From assembly GCA_900547955.1 (NCBI GenBank), contig URIR01000003.1:32140-96139 (forward strand): a DNA stretch of 64,000 bases. The letters are read 5' to 3'. The position numbers and the translations under genes were made by a program. Below are positions 8,408 through 18,500 of this stretch, piece after piece. The notes under the pieces are model-generated. The model saw only the letters and a list, made by a program, of their open reading frames with translations, made no database searches and had not been told where the DNA came from. This stretch comes from an uncultured Eubacteriales bacterium (GTDB taxonomy: Bacteria > Bacillota > Clostridia > Christensenellales > QALW01). Each line of letters opens with the position of its first letter. Within the stretch, counting starts at the first letter, position 1.

Positions 8408-8686
8408 TAGACAATACAGTCAAAGCGCAATGCGTTTTTCATAATGCCCGTCGCGTCCGCTTTGCTGCGCGGTCATAAAAATATGCCCGGTATGTCTTTA
8501 ATTGCGCGCCGCGCGGGTGTCAACGGGTTCTTATGCAAAAATCTCCGCCCGCATAGAAAAAGGGAATCTTCCAGCTTTGCAAGGCGGCAGGACGCAGAAA
8601 TACCAGGCGTATTTTAAGGACGACAACGCAGCAAAACCGAGCAATTCACACTTTCGTCGGCGTACTGTACTCTGATTGTATTGTCT
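8408..8686. mobile_element. MITE family 1, full copy A
   Basis: A 279-bp non-coding element with inverted ends (TAGACAATACAGTCAAAGCG at the left; the complementary TCTGATTGTATTGTCTA at the right) and TA at both borders, as expected of TA-targeting (Tc1/mariner-IS630-like) elements. A second full copy lies at 13743-14030 and shares internal words such as GGCGGCAGGACGCAGAAATA and CACACTTT. It holds no transposase. Removing the element and one TA rebuilds AGGAGGGATAAGTAAAG directly before the ATG of the next gene, so insertion split that gene's ribosome binding site from its start codon. Confidence 0.88.
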
Positions 8687-8694
8687 AAGTAAAG

Positions 8695-10176
8695 ATGAAA
8701 AATAAGCTTTTAGGTCTGCTGCTCTGCGGCTTGCTGTGCATAGGGCTGTTTCCGGCGCAGGTATTCGCCGCGGGCGTAAATGAGGGAATTATTGTAAACG
8801 GAGTGGATATTACTACGGCTCAGGATTATACCGTAGTTTGCGGTGAAGGCAAAGCTGTATATAATCCGCAGGAGCAGAAGCTGACGCTGGACAACGCGGA
8901 AATCACGGTAGGAGCGAAGGCGAGTTCTACTGCCGGCGAGCGTTACGGCGTCGCTATACAGGGCGGGATAACTGGTACAGTCGAGGTTGTTTTGAATGGA
9001 AAAAACAGCATTATCCTGTCTGATACGCAATACAAAAATATGGGAATATGGGCGGCAGGCTCCAGCCTTAAGTTTTCAGGCGGGGGAAGCCTGGAGGTAT
9101 CTCTTTATAATGATTCATTTCCCTCTATAATACAGGGCAGGAATCTGGAATTTGAAAAAGTAGATATTACCGGCAGGCTTTTGAACGAAGAAAGCCCTTG
9201 CGGTTATGCTGTCCGGACGACTGGTACGGTAATAAGCAATCAGTCCGCTTTTGAGATTACCGGCTTTGAGACAGCGATTGATACCGGCTCGCTTGCTATG
9301 AGGAACGGCAGCAGCCTAAATGTTAAAACTTCTGCAGAATACGGAATGGGGGTATTTTCCGGGGATATACTTGTTGAAGATTCGCAGATGGAACTTCAGG
9401 TTCCGGATACCGGACTTTACTGCCTGGCTGGTAATTTGACAGTCAGCCGGAGCAGTATTGTTTGCTCGCAGGCGAACGTTGGTATGTATGCCGAAGAAGG
9501 GATAATAACGGTCAAAGAAGATTCCATGCTGAATTTAAATAACAAAATTTATGGCCTGCGAATTTATAACGGCAGTTTATCCATTAGCGGCGGCGTAATT
9601 CATGCGTCAGGCAGCAGAGGAGGAATCCAGGTTCTGAATGTGAAGGAGGATGAAACAGACACGCCGACTGTAGCTATCTTTATGGCGCCTGATTGGGCGG
9701 AAAAGGCCGGCGGAAAAGCCGCCGCGGCAGAGTGCTTGTATGACGACGGATATGACGAGCCGTATCCTGTTTTTATTACAACCTTTATTTCTGCAGAAGA
9801 CAGTATACTGAATGAGGATTTAAGCAACGCGGTTACGTCAGTACAAATCCAAATCAAGGGCGCCGACTACAGCAGGGTGGAAGAAATGATAGAAAAGGCA
9901 AAGGCCCTGAATAAAGACGAATACAAGGATTTTTCAAAGGTGGAAGCGGCGATAGACGCCGTTATATATGGCAAGAATATTAAGGAGCAGGGCTTGGTAG
10001 ACGATATGGCGGAGGCGATTGAGGATGCCATATCCTCGTTGGAAAAGAAGCTGGATACTGATATTCCGCAGACGGGAGATAACGGTATGATAATTTGGAT
10101 TGCTGTTATGCTCGCGGCAGGCGCAGGATTGTCCGGGACGGTAATCTGCGGCAGAAAGATAAAACGCAGCAGATAA
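8695..10176 (+). CDS. Sortase-anchored surface protein, beta-helix-like
   Basis: The 493-residue product starts with a signal peptide (MKNKLLGLLLCGLLCIGLFP, cleavage probably after AQVFA). It ends with an IPQTG sortase motif, a hydrophobic helix and a basic tail (GRKIKRSR), so it should be covalently attached to peptidoglycan. The middle (about 30-340) consists of repeated short beta-strand units (LEFEKVDITG, LTVSRSSIVCS, LSISGGVIHASG) resembling right-handed beta-helix carbohydrate-binding or adhesin domains. Residues 370-450 are helical and charged. I cannot name its ligand. A MITE separates the ATG from a good upstream Shine-Dalgarno; only the weak AGTAAAG remains close, so expression may be reduced or altered. 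Confidence 0.8.
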   Translation: MKNKLLGLLLCGLLCIGLFPAQVFAAGVNEGIIVNGVDITTAQDYTVVCGEGKAVYNPQEQKLTLDNAEITVGAKASSTAGERYGVAIQGGITGTVEVVLNGKNSIILSDTQYKNMGIWAAGSSLKFSGGGSLEVSLYNDSFPSIIQGRNLEFEKVDITGRLLNEESPCGYAVRTTGTVISNQSAFEITGFETAIDTGSLAMRNGSSLNVKTSAEYGMGVFSGDILVEDSQMELQVPDTGLYCLAGNLTVSRSSIVCSQANVGMYAEEGIITVKEDSMLNLNNKIYGLRIYNGSLSISGGVIHASGSRGGIQVLNVKEDETDTPTVAIFMAPDWAEKAGGKAAAAECLYDDGYDEPYPVFITTFISAEDSILNEDLSNAVTSVQIQIKGADYSRVEEMIEKAKALNKDEYKDFSKVEAAIDAVIYGKNIKEQGLVDDMAEAIEDAISSLEKKLDTDIPQTGDNGMIIWIAVMLAAGAGLSGTVICGRKIKRSR

Positions 10177-10206
10177 CCAAAGGGCATAATAAGAGACTAA
10201 AAAGAG

Positions 10207-10234
10207 AGCCGGGGTATTTCTCCGGCTTTCTTTT
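10207..10234 (+). terminator. Intrinsic terminator of the surface-protein gene
   Basis: AGCCGG at 10207-10212 pairs with CCGGCT at 10222-10227 and is followed by a T-rich run (TTTCTTTTT). It lies 31 bp after the stop codon. Confidence 0.8.
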
Positions 10235-10239
10235 TGTAT

Positions 10240-10344
10240 GCGCGCGGGCAAAGACATATCCGGGCGTATTTTTAAGACCGCGCAGCAAAGCGGACGGGGC
10301 GGGCTCTTAAGCAAAAACGTATTGTGCTTTGAATGTATTGTCCA
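10240..10344. mobile_element. MITE family 1, internally deleted copy C
   Basis: The right end (CGTATTGTGCTTTGAATGTA then TTGTCCA) resembles the right terminal repeat of copies A and B, and GGGCTCTTAAGCAAAAA is shared with copy B. The first half contains the reverse complement of the family's CCGCTTTGCTGCGCGGT segment. The element is about 105 bp, so most of the interior is deleted or rearranged. It lies just after the terminator of the surface-protein gene, which therefore has family members on both sides. Confidence 0.6.
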
Positions 10345-10420
10345 GGCAATAACCGCATATATAATAATTTTATATGCGCTTTCCCCAAATAGGGTTTTAT
10401 CACGCAGTAAAATAGAAAAT

Positions 10421-10457
10421 GCGGGCAAGAAACAGCCTGCTCCTTACCCGCTTTTTT
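10421..10457. terminator. Probable bidirectional terminator
   Basis: GCGGGCAAG at 10421-10429 pairs (one G-T) with CTTACCCGC at 10443-10451. T6 follows on the plus strand and a T-rich stretch follows in the minus direction. It can end transcripts from the plus-strand surface-protein gene and from the minus-strand phosphoesterase that ends at 10557. Confidence 0.65.
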
Positions 10458-10556
10458 CTCAGCCATATATGGCTGAAATTCTGTTTAATTATGTTATGGA
10501 TATTGTTTTGTTTGCGCAGTTTTCTGGGTTAATCATTATTTAGACTATCTGGCGGG

Positions 10557-13379
10557 TCAAAGCTGCTTTCTGGAACGCAGACGTCTTTTGCGTATTAATA
10601 GGACCCACGCTAAAACGGCCAAACCGACTGCAAGCCCCAGAAGCGCGGGCAGCATCCAGGAGGCGCCGGTATCCTGGGGAGAATCGGTCAGCTTTTTAAA
10701 TGAGGCGGATACGCTTATGTCTGCTTGTATATTTTCCAGCGTATAGCTGCTTACCGCGCCTACGCTGCCGCCGTTTATTATTACGTCCTCAATTATATAT
10801 CCGTCCTGCGGCGTTATTGTAACTGCTGCGCTTGAGCCGGGCTTAACACGGCCGTCCGGCTGGACGGTTATAACGCCTCCCTCTGTTTGCTGAACGTTTA
10901 TTTGGAAAGTCCTATTCTCCTGAACGGCCAGCTCCTTAGTCAGTCCCAGATTATCCAGATATATGTTGGAAATGCTGTTTCCATCAGGCAGGAAGCCACG
11001 GATATCTATAGTTACCTGGTCCGCGTCGGACACATCTATTATGTTGACGCCGTTCCATTGTCCCTGCTGCATGTGTTTAGGGTCAAGCGAAATGTATATA
11101 TAGCCTTCAAAGTCTTTGGGAATTACTGCGTAGCGGGTATCCATAAAGCTGAGCCAGTCGTAGCGGGAGCCTATGTCGGTGCTTGCCTTGGAAATATTGC
11201 CCTGCATATCCTTTAGATATACATGGTCGTTAGTTTCTATAGCTGCCAGCTTCTGGGTGCTGTATAGTTTAGCCGAAAAGAACAGCTCGCAGCCCAACTG
11301 ATTTTTAATATACATTGAATAGTATTTGTGGTCTAACGCACCGTAGGTTATAATGCCTGCAAACGCTTTGGAATTAATGGTATATATGAAATTTGCATTG
11401 TTTTCGGGCACGTTTGTCAGCGTCAGGAGCTGGCCCTGGCCGTCTGAAGCGGGTTTTAAGCTGAGCTGGGCTGTAGAATAGCCCTCTGTTTTTCCGCTTA
11501 GAGCAATGTAATTCCCCAGAGATTGGTCCGTGGCTTCATCAAAATTTATTATCTCCAGCCGCTCGCCTGGAAAGGCTATCTCTGAGCTGAGGGGCTGGGA
11601 TATATTGCCGTAAGGGTCCAGGGCGTAAACGCTCAGTACGGCGTCTATGCCCGCGAATGAGCCGGTCATAGTATAGCTGAAGCTGCTTTGCTTTTCTCTC
11701 ATGCCATAATCAGAGAGTATGCTTTGGGTACGCAGCACGGCTCCGGTATCCCGTCGGCTGAGCACGGCTTTATAGCTCACTACCATTTCATCGTCCTGGG
11801 CCGCGCTGAAGGAAAACTCTAATTTATCGCTTGAGGCGGCGGTAATATTAAGCTGCGCGTCCTGGCTGAAGCTGGGCGCCTGAGAATTATCCCTGCGCGC
11901 GTCGGTATATATAAAATCCTCTTTGGCGAAGCTGCCTGTGCGGCCGGCGGCGCTGTTGATTACATAAGGCTGTTCGGACAGATATTCATGATAGCGGAAG
12001 GAATAAGGGTAAATGCGCACTTCGTTGCTGGCGTCCACCTCCACTATCATTGCGCTGAAGCTTACCGGTTCGCTGGCGGGCACGGCTTTAGGGTTATTAT
12101 AGAACCAATAGCCGCCTACGACAGAAGTATAATATTCCTGCCTTACGCAGCTGGGAGAGGTTAGAGGCAGATGAGTATGTCCGGAAAAGTTTATAATTTG
12201 AGAGTAGCTCTTCATTATTTCATAAGGATAGGACATAGACGCGATTGTTTCGTCCGAACCATAGCCGCCGTCTGGAGCCTGAAAATGCTGGAATACGAAT
12301 ATGGGCTTATCCGGGCCGTCCTGCTCAGCCTGAGCCAGGGAGTTTGCCAGCCATTGGGTATTCTGCGAATAGTCCGAGCCGCCGCGCGGTGAGTTTGTTA
12401 TAATTTTGAAGCCGTTCAGGTCGTAAACGCCGTCCATTTCAAGCCCGATATATTTATTCCAAAGCGCGTCCGCCTCAGATTGGGACAGCCATCCCATGGA
12501 AGAGTTTAAATATTCATGATTGCCATAGCAGGATATGAATTGCGTGCCCTCCTTAAGAGAACCGTCAAGCGCGGCGCGAAGCTTTATATAATCCTCGTCC
12601 TGCGCGACCTGTACGTTATCTCCCGATGAAATGACGGCGTCCAGCTTATTATAAGAGGGATGCGCCTGCACCATTTTGTAAAGATGGTCCATTGCGCTTT
12701 GGAAGGCGCCGGGCGCCTGTGAGCCGAAATGCAGGTCGGTTACCGCCAAAAAGCGCATTACAGGGATATAATCTGGGTCGGACATTATGTATATTTCCTC
12801 CTCGTTTAGCGGGCTGAGCGCGCTTATATTGCTTATATCAAAGACTGTGGAAGAAGTAGGAGCGGCATAGCCCACGGCCAGCCCGTTTATATCTTTGCAG
12901 GGAAATAAGCTTAGGGGGAAGAGCAGCCAGCCGTCAAAGCCTGCCGACCAATACATGGGGAAGGCCCAGCTCATGCCGTTTATGCCGTTATAGTCTACAA
13001 GCTGCTTGATTTGGATTTGACCGTCAAGCGTAAGAGTTATTATTTCTCCGCCGGCATTCGGAATATATTCAGCTCCAGAGGAGTCCCTTGCTATAAGGGT
13101 CATCCCTCCTCCATTGGCTGAGCCTGAATTAAAGCGCACGGCTATATAGGAAGCGCCTGCCAGGACTGAGTTATCTATTTGGATAAAATCCAGGCGGTGA
13201 GTGTTCCAGTCGCGGCTGCCCGACTGCACTATGTCATAGCTTTGGCTGGATATTAATTCTTTTGCGTAGGCGACGCCATCCAGTTCAATAAAGGCGTCGT
13301 TTTGGGCCAGAGCGGGCGTAAATGCCAGCATGGTCATGGCCAGAATCAGGGCAAGGACAAGAGAAATGCTCTTTTTCAT
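10557..13379 (-). CDS. Secreted, membrane-anchored calcineurin-like phosphoesterase
   Basis: The 940-residue protein has a signal peptide (residues 1-25). A metallophosphoesterase domain at about 205-480 shows the metal ligands in order: D215-x-H217, G-D-N at 253-255, G-N-H at 286-288, a single histidine in VFQHF, and the closing G-H-T-H. The following several hundred residues are beta-rich. Around 835-905 is a bacterial repeat-type beta domain (GGVITVQPDG, VTITPQDGY). A C-terminal membrane helix and the basic tail RKRRLRSRK retain it at the cell surface. It probably hydrolyses extracellular phosphate esters or nucleotides; the substrate is unknown. An AAGGAGGAAC site precedes the ATG. It is monocistronic. 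Confidence 0.88.
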   Translation of the reverse strand: MKKSISLVLALILAMTMLAFTPALAQNDAFIELDGVAYAKELISSQSYDIVQSGSRDWNTHRLDFIQIDNSVLAGASYIAVRFNSGSANGGGMTLIARDSSGAEYIPNAGGEIITLTLDGQIQIKQLVDYNGINGMSWAFPMYWSAGFDGWLLFPLSLFPCKDINGLAVGYAAPTSSTVFDISNISALSPLNEEEIYIMSDPDYIPVMRFLAVTDLHFGSQAPGAFQSAMDHLYKMVQAHPSYNKLDAVISSGDNVQVAQDEDYIKLRAALDGSLKEGTQFISCYGNHEYLNSSMGWLSQSEADALWNKYIGLEMDGVYDLNGFKIITNSPRGGSDYSQNTQWLANSLAQAEQDGPDKPIFVFQHFQAPDGGYGSDETIASMSYPYEIMKSYSQIINFSGHTHLPLTSPSCVRQEYYTSVVGGYWFYNNPKAVPASEPVSFSAMIVEVDASNEVRIYPYSFRYHEYLSEQPYVINSAAGRTGSFAKEDFIYTDARRDNSQAPSFSQDAQLNITAASSDKLEFSFSAAQDDEMVVSYKAVLSRRDTGAVLRTQSILSDYGMREKQSSFSYTMTGSFAGIDAVLSVYALDPYGNISQPLSSEIAFPGERLEIINFDEATDQSLGNYIALSGKTEGYSTAQLSLKPASDGQGQLLTLTNVPENNANFIYTINSKAFAGIITYGALDHKYYSMYIKNQLGCELFFSAKLYSTQKLAAIETNDHVYLKDMQGNISKASTDIGSRYDWLSFMDTRYAVIPKDFEGYIYISLDPKHMQQGQWNGVNIIDVSDADQVTIDIRGFLPDGNSISNIYLDNLGLTKELAVQENRTFQINVQQTEGGVITVQPDGRVKPGSSAAVTITPQDGYIIEDVIINGGSVGAVSSYTLENIQADISVSASFKKLTDSPQDTGASWMLPALLGLAVGLAVLAWVLLIRKRRLRSRKQL

Positions 13380-13698
13380 TAAAGTTCCTCCTTATAATTT
13401 TAACTAAATTGAGAACTGAGCTGCCATGAGGGGTATTTTAAAAGCTGCTTTAGGGGGGCTGGCTCACCAGGCATTTTATCGGCGGAATAAGTTGAATTGC
13501 AGACATTGGCAGAGCGTCCGCGCTTTTATAACAGATACTTTAGCATATAACTAGGGAGGAGTACAGAGACGGATATAACTAACAAGGAGACAAAACTAAC
13601 GCCGGGATAATATTTATCCCCTTGCCGACGGGGACAAAAAAGCGGAAGGCAAAAGGAAAGGATGCCTTGGGGCTGAGCGTTTTTTAAGAAAATGCAGA

Positions 13699-13740
13699 GG
13701 GACGGCAAGCAATGCCGTCCCGTTAAATATTTTTTATTTC
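13699..13740. terminator. Hairpin with T-rich 3' side
   Basis: GGGACGGCA (13699-13707) pairs perfectly with TGCCGTCCC (13713-13721), with TTTTTT a few bases further on the plus strand and a moderately T-rich stretch on the minus side. No plus-strand gene lies before it. It may be the terminator of minus-strand dapL (which ends at 14064), with the MITE at 13743 inserted between gene and terminator. Confidence 0.5.
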
Positions 13741-13742
13741 AT

Positions 13743-14030
13743 TAGACAATACAATATAATACAATCAAAGTACAATGCGTTTTTGGATAAATCCCGCCGC
13801 ATCCGCTTTGCTGCGCGGTCTTTAAAATACGTCCGTATGTATTCAATCAGGCGCCGCGCTGCTGTCAACGGGCTCTTAAGCAAAAATCTCCGACCGCAGA
13901 GGAGGAAAATTATTCGGTTTTGTAAGGCGGCAGGGCGCAGAAATACCGGGCGTATTTCAAGGACAACAACACAACAAAACCGAACAATTCACACTTTGGG
14001 CGGCGCATTGTACTTTGATTGTATTGTCTA
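13743..14030. mobile_element. MITE family 1, full copy B
   Basis: A 288-bp element bounded by TA on both sides. The ends are TAGACAATACAATATAATAC and ATTGTACTTTGATTGTATTG-TCTA. The left end carries a roughly 10-bp duplication relative to copy A. The interior aligns with copy A along its length (for example AAATCTCCG, GGCGGCAGGGCGCAGAAATA, CACACTTT). It contains no plausible gene. It lies 33 bp beyond the dapL stop codon. Confidence 0.88.
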
Positions 14031-14063
14031 TGCTCTTGAACATGTTATTTGATTCTGAGCGCG

Positions 14064-15248
14064 TTACAGCAGCTTATTAAGCCGCTTTACGGCCGCAAGG
14101 GTATTTTCATAGCTTCCGAAGGCGGTCAGGCGGAAATAGCCCTCGCCGTTTTTGCCGAAGCCTGCTCCGGGAGTGCCTGCAATCTGTGCGTTTTCCAGCA
14201 GATAGTCGAAGAATTCCCAGGAGTCCATATTATTGGGGCAGCGCATCCAGATATAGGGGGAGTTTTCGCCGCCGGTAAACCAGACGCCCTTAGCGCGCAG
14301 GCAGTCGGCTATTATGCTGGCGTTTTGCTTGTAATAGTGGATATTTGCCTTTATCTGGCGCTGGCCCTCGGGTGAAAATACGGCGGCGGCGCCCTTTTGC
14401 ACTATATAGGACACCCCGTTGAACTTGGTGGTCTGACGGCGCAGCCAGAGCTTATTAATGCTTACGCCTTCCCGCTCCAGTTCCATGGGCACAATAGTGT
14501 AGCCGCAGCGGGTGCCGGTAAAGCCCGCGGTTTTGGAAAGGGAGCATATCTCTATGGCGCATGTGCGCGCGCCCTCTATTTCATAGATGGAGCGGGGCAG
14601 GTCGCCCTCTACAAAGGCCTCATAGGCGGCGTCAAAGAGGATTATGGCGTTTCGGGCGTTGGCATAGTCTACCCAGGCTTTAAGCTGCTGACGGTTGTAT
14701 ACTGCGCCGGTGGGATTATTGGGAGAGCAGATATATATTACGTCCGCCTGTATGTTTTTATCCGGAAGGGGAAGGAAGCTATTTTCGCCGTTGGCGTCTA
14801 TGTAATTTACCGTTCGGCCGTCCATTATGTTGACGTCTACATATGCCGGATATACAGGGTCGGGGATAAGGGCGGAGTTGGAACGGTCGAATAAATCAAG
14901 GATATTTCCCAAATCGCTTTTAGCTCCGTCGCTTATAAAAATTTCCGAATCCAAAAGGGAAACTCCCTTTTGCTGATAATAGCCTTTAATGCCGTTTTTC
15001 AAAAATTCATAGCCATAGGCCTGAGCGTCGGGGCCATAGCCATGAAAGGTTTCGGCCCGGCCCATCTCCTCTACGGCCTGAGCAAGGGCGTTAACAACCG
15101 CGGTGCACAATGGAAGGGTTACGTCTCCGATGCTGAGCTTTATAACGTCGGCGTCGGGGTGAGCTGATTTGTATTCGGCTATTTTTCTGCCCGTTTCGGC
15201 AAAGAGGTAGCTGTCTTTTACATCCAGATAGTGCTTATTGATTTTCAT
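14064..15248 (-). CDS. dapL: LL-diaminopimelate aminotransferase
   Basis: This 394-residue class I/II PLP aminotransferase converts tetrahydrodipicolinate directly to LL-diaminopimelate using glutamate, bypassing the acyl-intermediate route. It opens with INKHYLDVKDSYLFAE and IAEYKSAHPDADVIKLSIGD, which identify DapL among related aminotransferases. YICSPNNPTGA binds substrate and cofactor, and SLSKTAGFTGTRCGYTIVP contains the PLP lysine. Length is normal. An AAGGAGATAC site precedes the ATG. It lies downstream of the carB-dapF fusion on the same strand, 335 bp away, so the next enzyme of the pathway (DapF) is encoded next to it. Confidence 0.96.
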   Translation of the reverse strand: MKINKHYLDVKDSYLFAETGRKIAEYKSAHPDADVIKLSIGDVTLPLCTAVVNALAQAVEEMGRAETFHGYGPDAQAYGYEFLKNGIKGYYQQKGVSLLDSEIFISDGAKSDLGNILDLFDRSNSALIPDPVYPAYVDVNIMDGRTVNYIDANGENSFLPLPDKNIQADVIYICSPNNPTGAVYNRQQLKAWVDYANARNAIILFDAAYEAFVEGDLPRSIYEIEGARTCAIEICSLSKTAGFTGTRCGYTIVPMELEREGVSINKLWLRRQTTKFNGVSYIVQKGAAAVFSPEGQRQIKANIHYYKQNASIIADCLRAKGVWFTGGENSPYIWMRCPNNMDSWEFFDYLLENAQIAGTPGAGFGKNGEGYFRLTAFGSYENTLAAVKRLNKLL

Positions 15249-15309
15249 TATGTATCTCCTTTCGGTATAAGAATTTTAATGCAGGGGGGCCGCCCCGCCC
15301 TTAAAAGGA

Positions 15310-15434
15310 GGGCGCGCCCTGGGGACGCTGGAATCTAACCGCTTAAGCGGAAACCGGTTTTTATTCGGACGCAGGCAATTTTGAGTCCGCGCCCGGCCCT
15401 TAAGGCGCGCACGTTCTGCGCGCGCCTTAAGGGC
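15310..15434. repeat. Palindrome array between carB-dapF and dapL
   Basis: The 335-bp gap contains successive perfect palindromes: GGGCGCGCCC (15310-15319), CCGCTTAAGCGG (15339-15350) and a strong 15-bp stem pairing 15396-15410 with 15420-15434 around an ACGTTCT loop. The last hairpin lacks a T-tract. This is a looser version of the GC-rich arrays found elsewhere in the window, and no three-armed fold is obvious. I see no promoter I would trust for dapL. Confidence 0.7.
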
Positions 15435-15583
15435 ATTATATATATCCCCGCCCGCGGCCCTGAGCCGCTGCGCGCTGCGCCGAGGCGTTTATATTGAGCA
15501 TGGGCCGTAACTGCGCAGGCCGCTTTGCGCGGGTATTTGCGTTTTAGCTTTTAAAGGCCTCCGTTTTATGGGCATAAACTATT

Positions 15584-18500
15584 TTACACCATAACCGTGC
15601 CGTCAAAGACCTTTACTGCGTTGCCTGTCATATACACCTCGCCCGTATCGGTATACCTTATCTTAAGCTCTCCGCCCAGCAGCTTAACGGTTATATCGGT
15701 ATTTTTATCGCAGAGTCCGTTTTCTACGGCTGCTACGGCCGCCGCGCAGGCGCCTGTGCCGCAGGCCCAAGTTTCCCCGCTGCCCCGCTCCCAGACGCGC
15801 ATTTTAAGAGTAGCGCGGTCTATAACCTTGACAAATTCGGCGTTGACCCTCTCGGGGAACAGCTCGCTGTGCTCAAACTGAGGACCAATCTTTTCCAGCG
15901 GGAAGAAATCTACGTTTTCAACAAATACTACGCAGTGGGGATTGCCCATGGAGACGCAGGTTATATGGTAATTTTCCCCGCCTATATTTACCTGCCGGCC
16001 TATGACCTTATCTCCCTCTAATTTTACCGGCACCTCCTCCGGCCTGAGCTGCGCCGCGCCCATATTCACTCTGGCCGAGGTGGCTACGCCGTTCTGCGTA
16101 TACACCCTTATGCTCTTTATGCCCGAAAGGGTTTCAAGGGTCATAACCTCTTTATTAACCATATGGTTGTCGTATAAATATTTGGCGACGCAGCGGGACG
16201 CATTGCCGCACATCCTGCCTTCGCTGCCGTCCAGATTGAACATGCGCATTTTGGCGTCCGCCTTGGAGGAGGGGCATATTAATACCACGCCGTCGCCTCC
16301 TACTCCGAAATGCCTGTCGGCCAGGCGTATGGACAGCCCCTCCGGGTTGTCTATATGCTGCTCAAAGGCGTTAAAATAGATATAGTCGTTTCCGCAGCCG
16401 TGCATCTTGGTGAACTTGAGCTGGGTGCGCTTGGTGCGCATATGGTTGATGTCCACCAGCTCGCAGTTCAATTCGGAATAGCGGCTCTTTATGCTGTCGG
16501 CTACGGCGTGAGCCGTGTCTATGGAGGTCAGGCAGGGTATGCTGCGCTCTACCGCCTTGCGCCGTATTTTAACGCTGTCCCTGCCGGGCAGGCGGCCTTT
16601 GGCGCTGGTGGAGATAAGATAGTCTATTTTGCCGCTCTCTATAAGGGTGAGGGTGTTGACGTCGCTTTCGTGTATCTTGCTGACTATCTCGGCCTCCATG
16701 CCTGAGGCCTTTATAATTTCAGCCGTGCCCGCCGTAGCGTATAATTTAAAGCCCAAATCATAGAATTTCTTGGCTACTGCCGCAATCTCGGGCTTATCAG
16801 AATCGCGCACCGAGAGGAATACGCCCTTTTTGGAGGAGCTGACCGCCTTGCGCAGCTTATAGCCCGCCGCAATAAGCCCTTTATAAAGCGCTTCCTCCAG
16901 GGTTCCCGCCAAGCCCAGCACCTCGCCCGTGGATTTCATTTCGGGCCCAAGATGGCTGTCCACGTTGGCCAGCTTTTCAAAGGAGAATATGGGCACCTTA
17001 ACCGCGAAATACGCGCCCTGGGGATAAAGCCCCGTGCCGTAGCCCATATCGTAGAGCTTTTCGCCCAGCATGGCGCGGGTGGCCAGCGCCACCATGGGTA
17101 CGCCCGTTACCTTGCTTATATAAGGCACGGTCCGGGAGGAGCGCGGGTTGACCTCTATTACATAAAGCTGGCCGTTATATATGACGTACTGGATGTTTAT
17201 AAGCCCCTTGGTATTCAGAGCCAGAGCCAGGCGGCGGGTGCAGTCCACTATGCGGCTGACCATGCGGTCGCTTAAGTTGTAGGCGGGATATACGCTTATG
17301 GAATCGCCCGAATGCACGCCCGCCCGCTCTATATGTTCCATTATGCCGGGGATGAGTACGTCCTCCCCGTCGCAGATGCCGTCTACCTCTATTTCCAGCC
17401 CCATAAGGTATTTATCTATTAATACCGGATTCTCTATGCCCTGGGAGAGGATTATCTGCATGTATTCCCTGACGTCCGAATCGTTAAAGGCGATTATCAT
17501 ATTCTGGCCGCCCAGCACATAGGAGGGACGCAGCAGCACGGGATAGCCTATTTCATTTGCGGCGGCCAGCGCGCCCTGAGCGTCGGTTACCGAATGCCCC
17601 TTGGGCCGCTCTATCTTTAATTCCTCCAGCAGTTCGTCAAAGCGTTCGCGGTCCTCCGCCCGGTCTATGCTGTCCGCGCTGGTGCCTAAAATGTTTTCTC
17701 CCCGTTCAGAAAGGAACCTGGTCAGCTTGATGGCCGTCTGGCCGCCGAAGGCTACTACGACGCCCCAGGGCTTTTCTGTTTCAAGCACGTTGCGCACGTC
17801 CTCGGGAGTGAGGGGTTCAAAATAAAGCCGGTCGGCGGTGTCAAAGTCGGTAGAGACGGTTTCGGGGTTGTTATTGACTATAACCACTTCAAAGCCGGCG
17901 TTTTTAAGCGCCCAGACGCAGTGCACCGAGGCGTAGTCAAATTCTATGCCCTGGCCTATCCGGATGGGGCCGGAGCCGAATACTATTACCGTCCGCTTGC
18001 GCTCGGGCAGCTCCTGAATAAATTCCTCAGCCTCGTTTTCCTCTTCAAAGGAGGAGTAGAAATAGGGGGTTTCGGCGCTGAATTCGGCCGCGCAGGTATC
18101 CACCATCTTAAATACCGCAACAGCGGGATTCTCTACCCTTTGCCCCGAAAATTCCTCTATGACGCTGTCTAAAAAGCCCATGCGCTTGGCGCGCAGGTAG
18201 GTCTCTCTGTCAAAGCCCTGCTTAAGGGTGTTTTCCATATCTATGATGTTTTGAATCTTATATAGGAACCATAGGTCTATCTTGGTTATGTCGTGTATTT
18301 CCTCGGGGGAAACTCCCTTCCTGAGCGCGTCGGCCACGATAAACAGGCGCTCGTCGGTAGTTTCATGCAGGCGGGAGAGCGCTTCCTCCCGCGGCAGGTC
18401 GTATTTTTTGGAATAGAGGCTCTTAAGCCCTATTTCGGCGCCCCTTACCGCCTTTAGCAGGGCTTCTTCAAAGGTAACGCCTATGGCCATAACCTCGCCC

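Noticed and set aside
16310..16705. Plus-strand open frames under carB-dapF
   Set aside because: Long frames on the opposite strand are by-products of GC-rich codon positions in the real gene; they lack domains and start signals.
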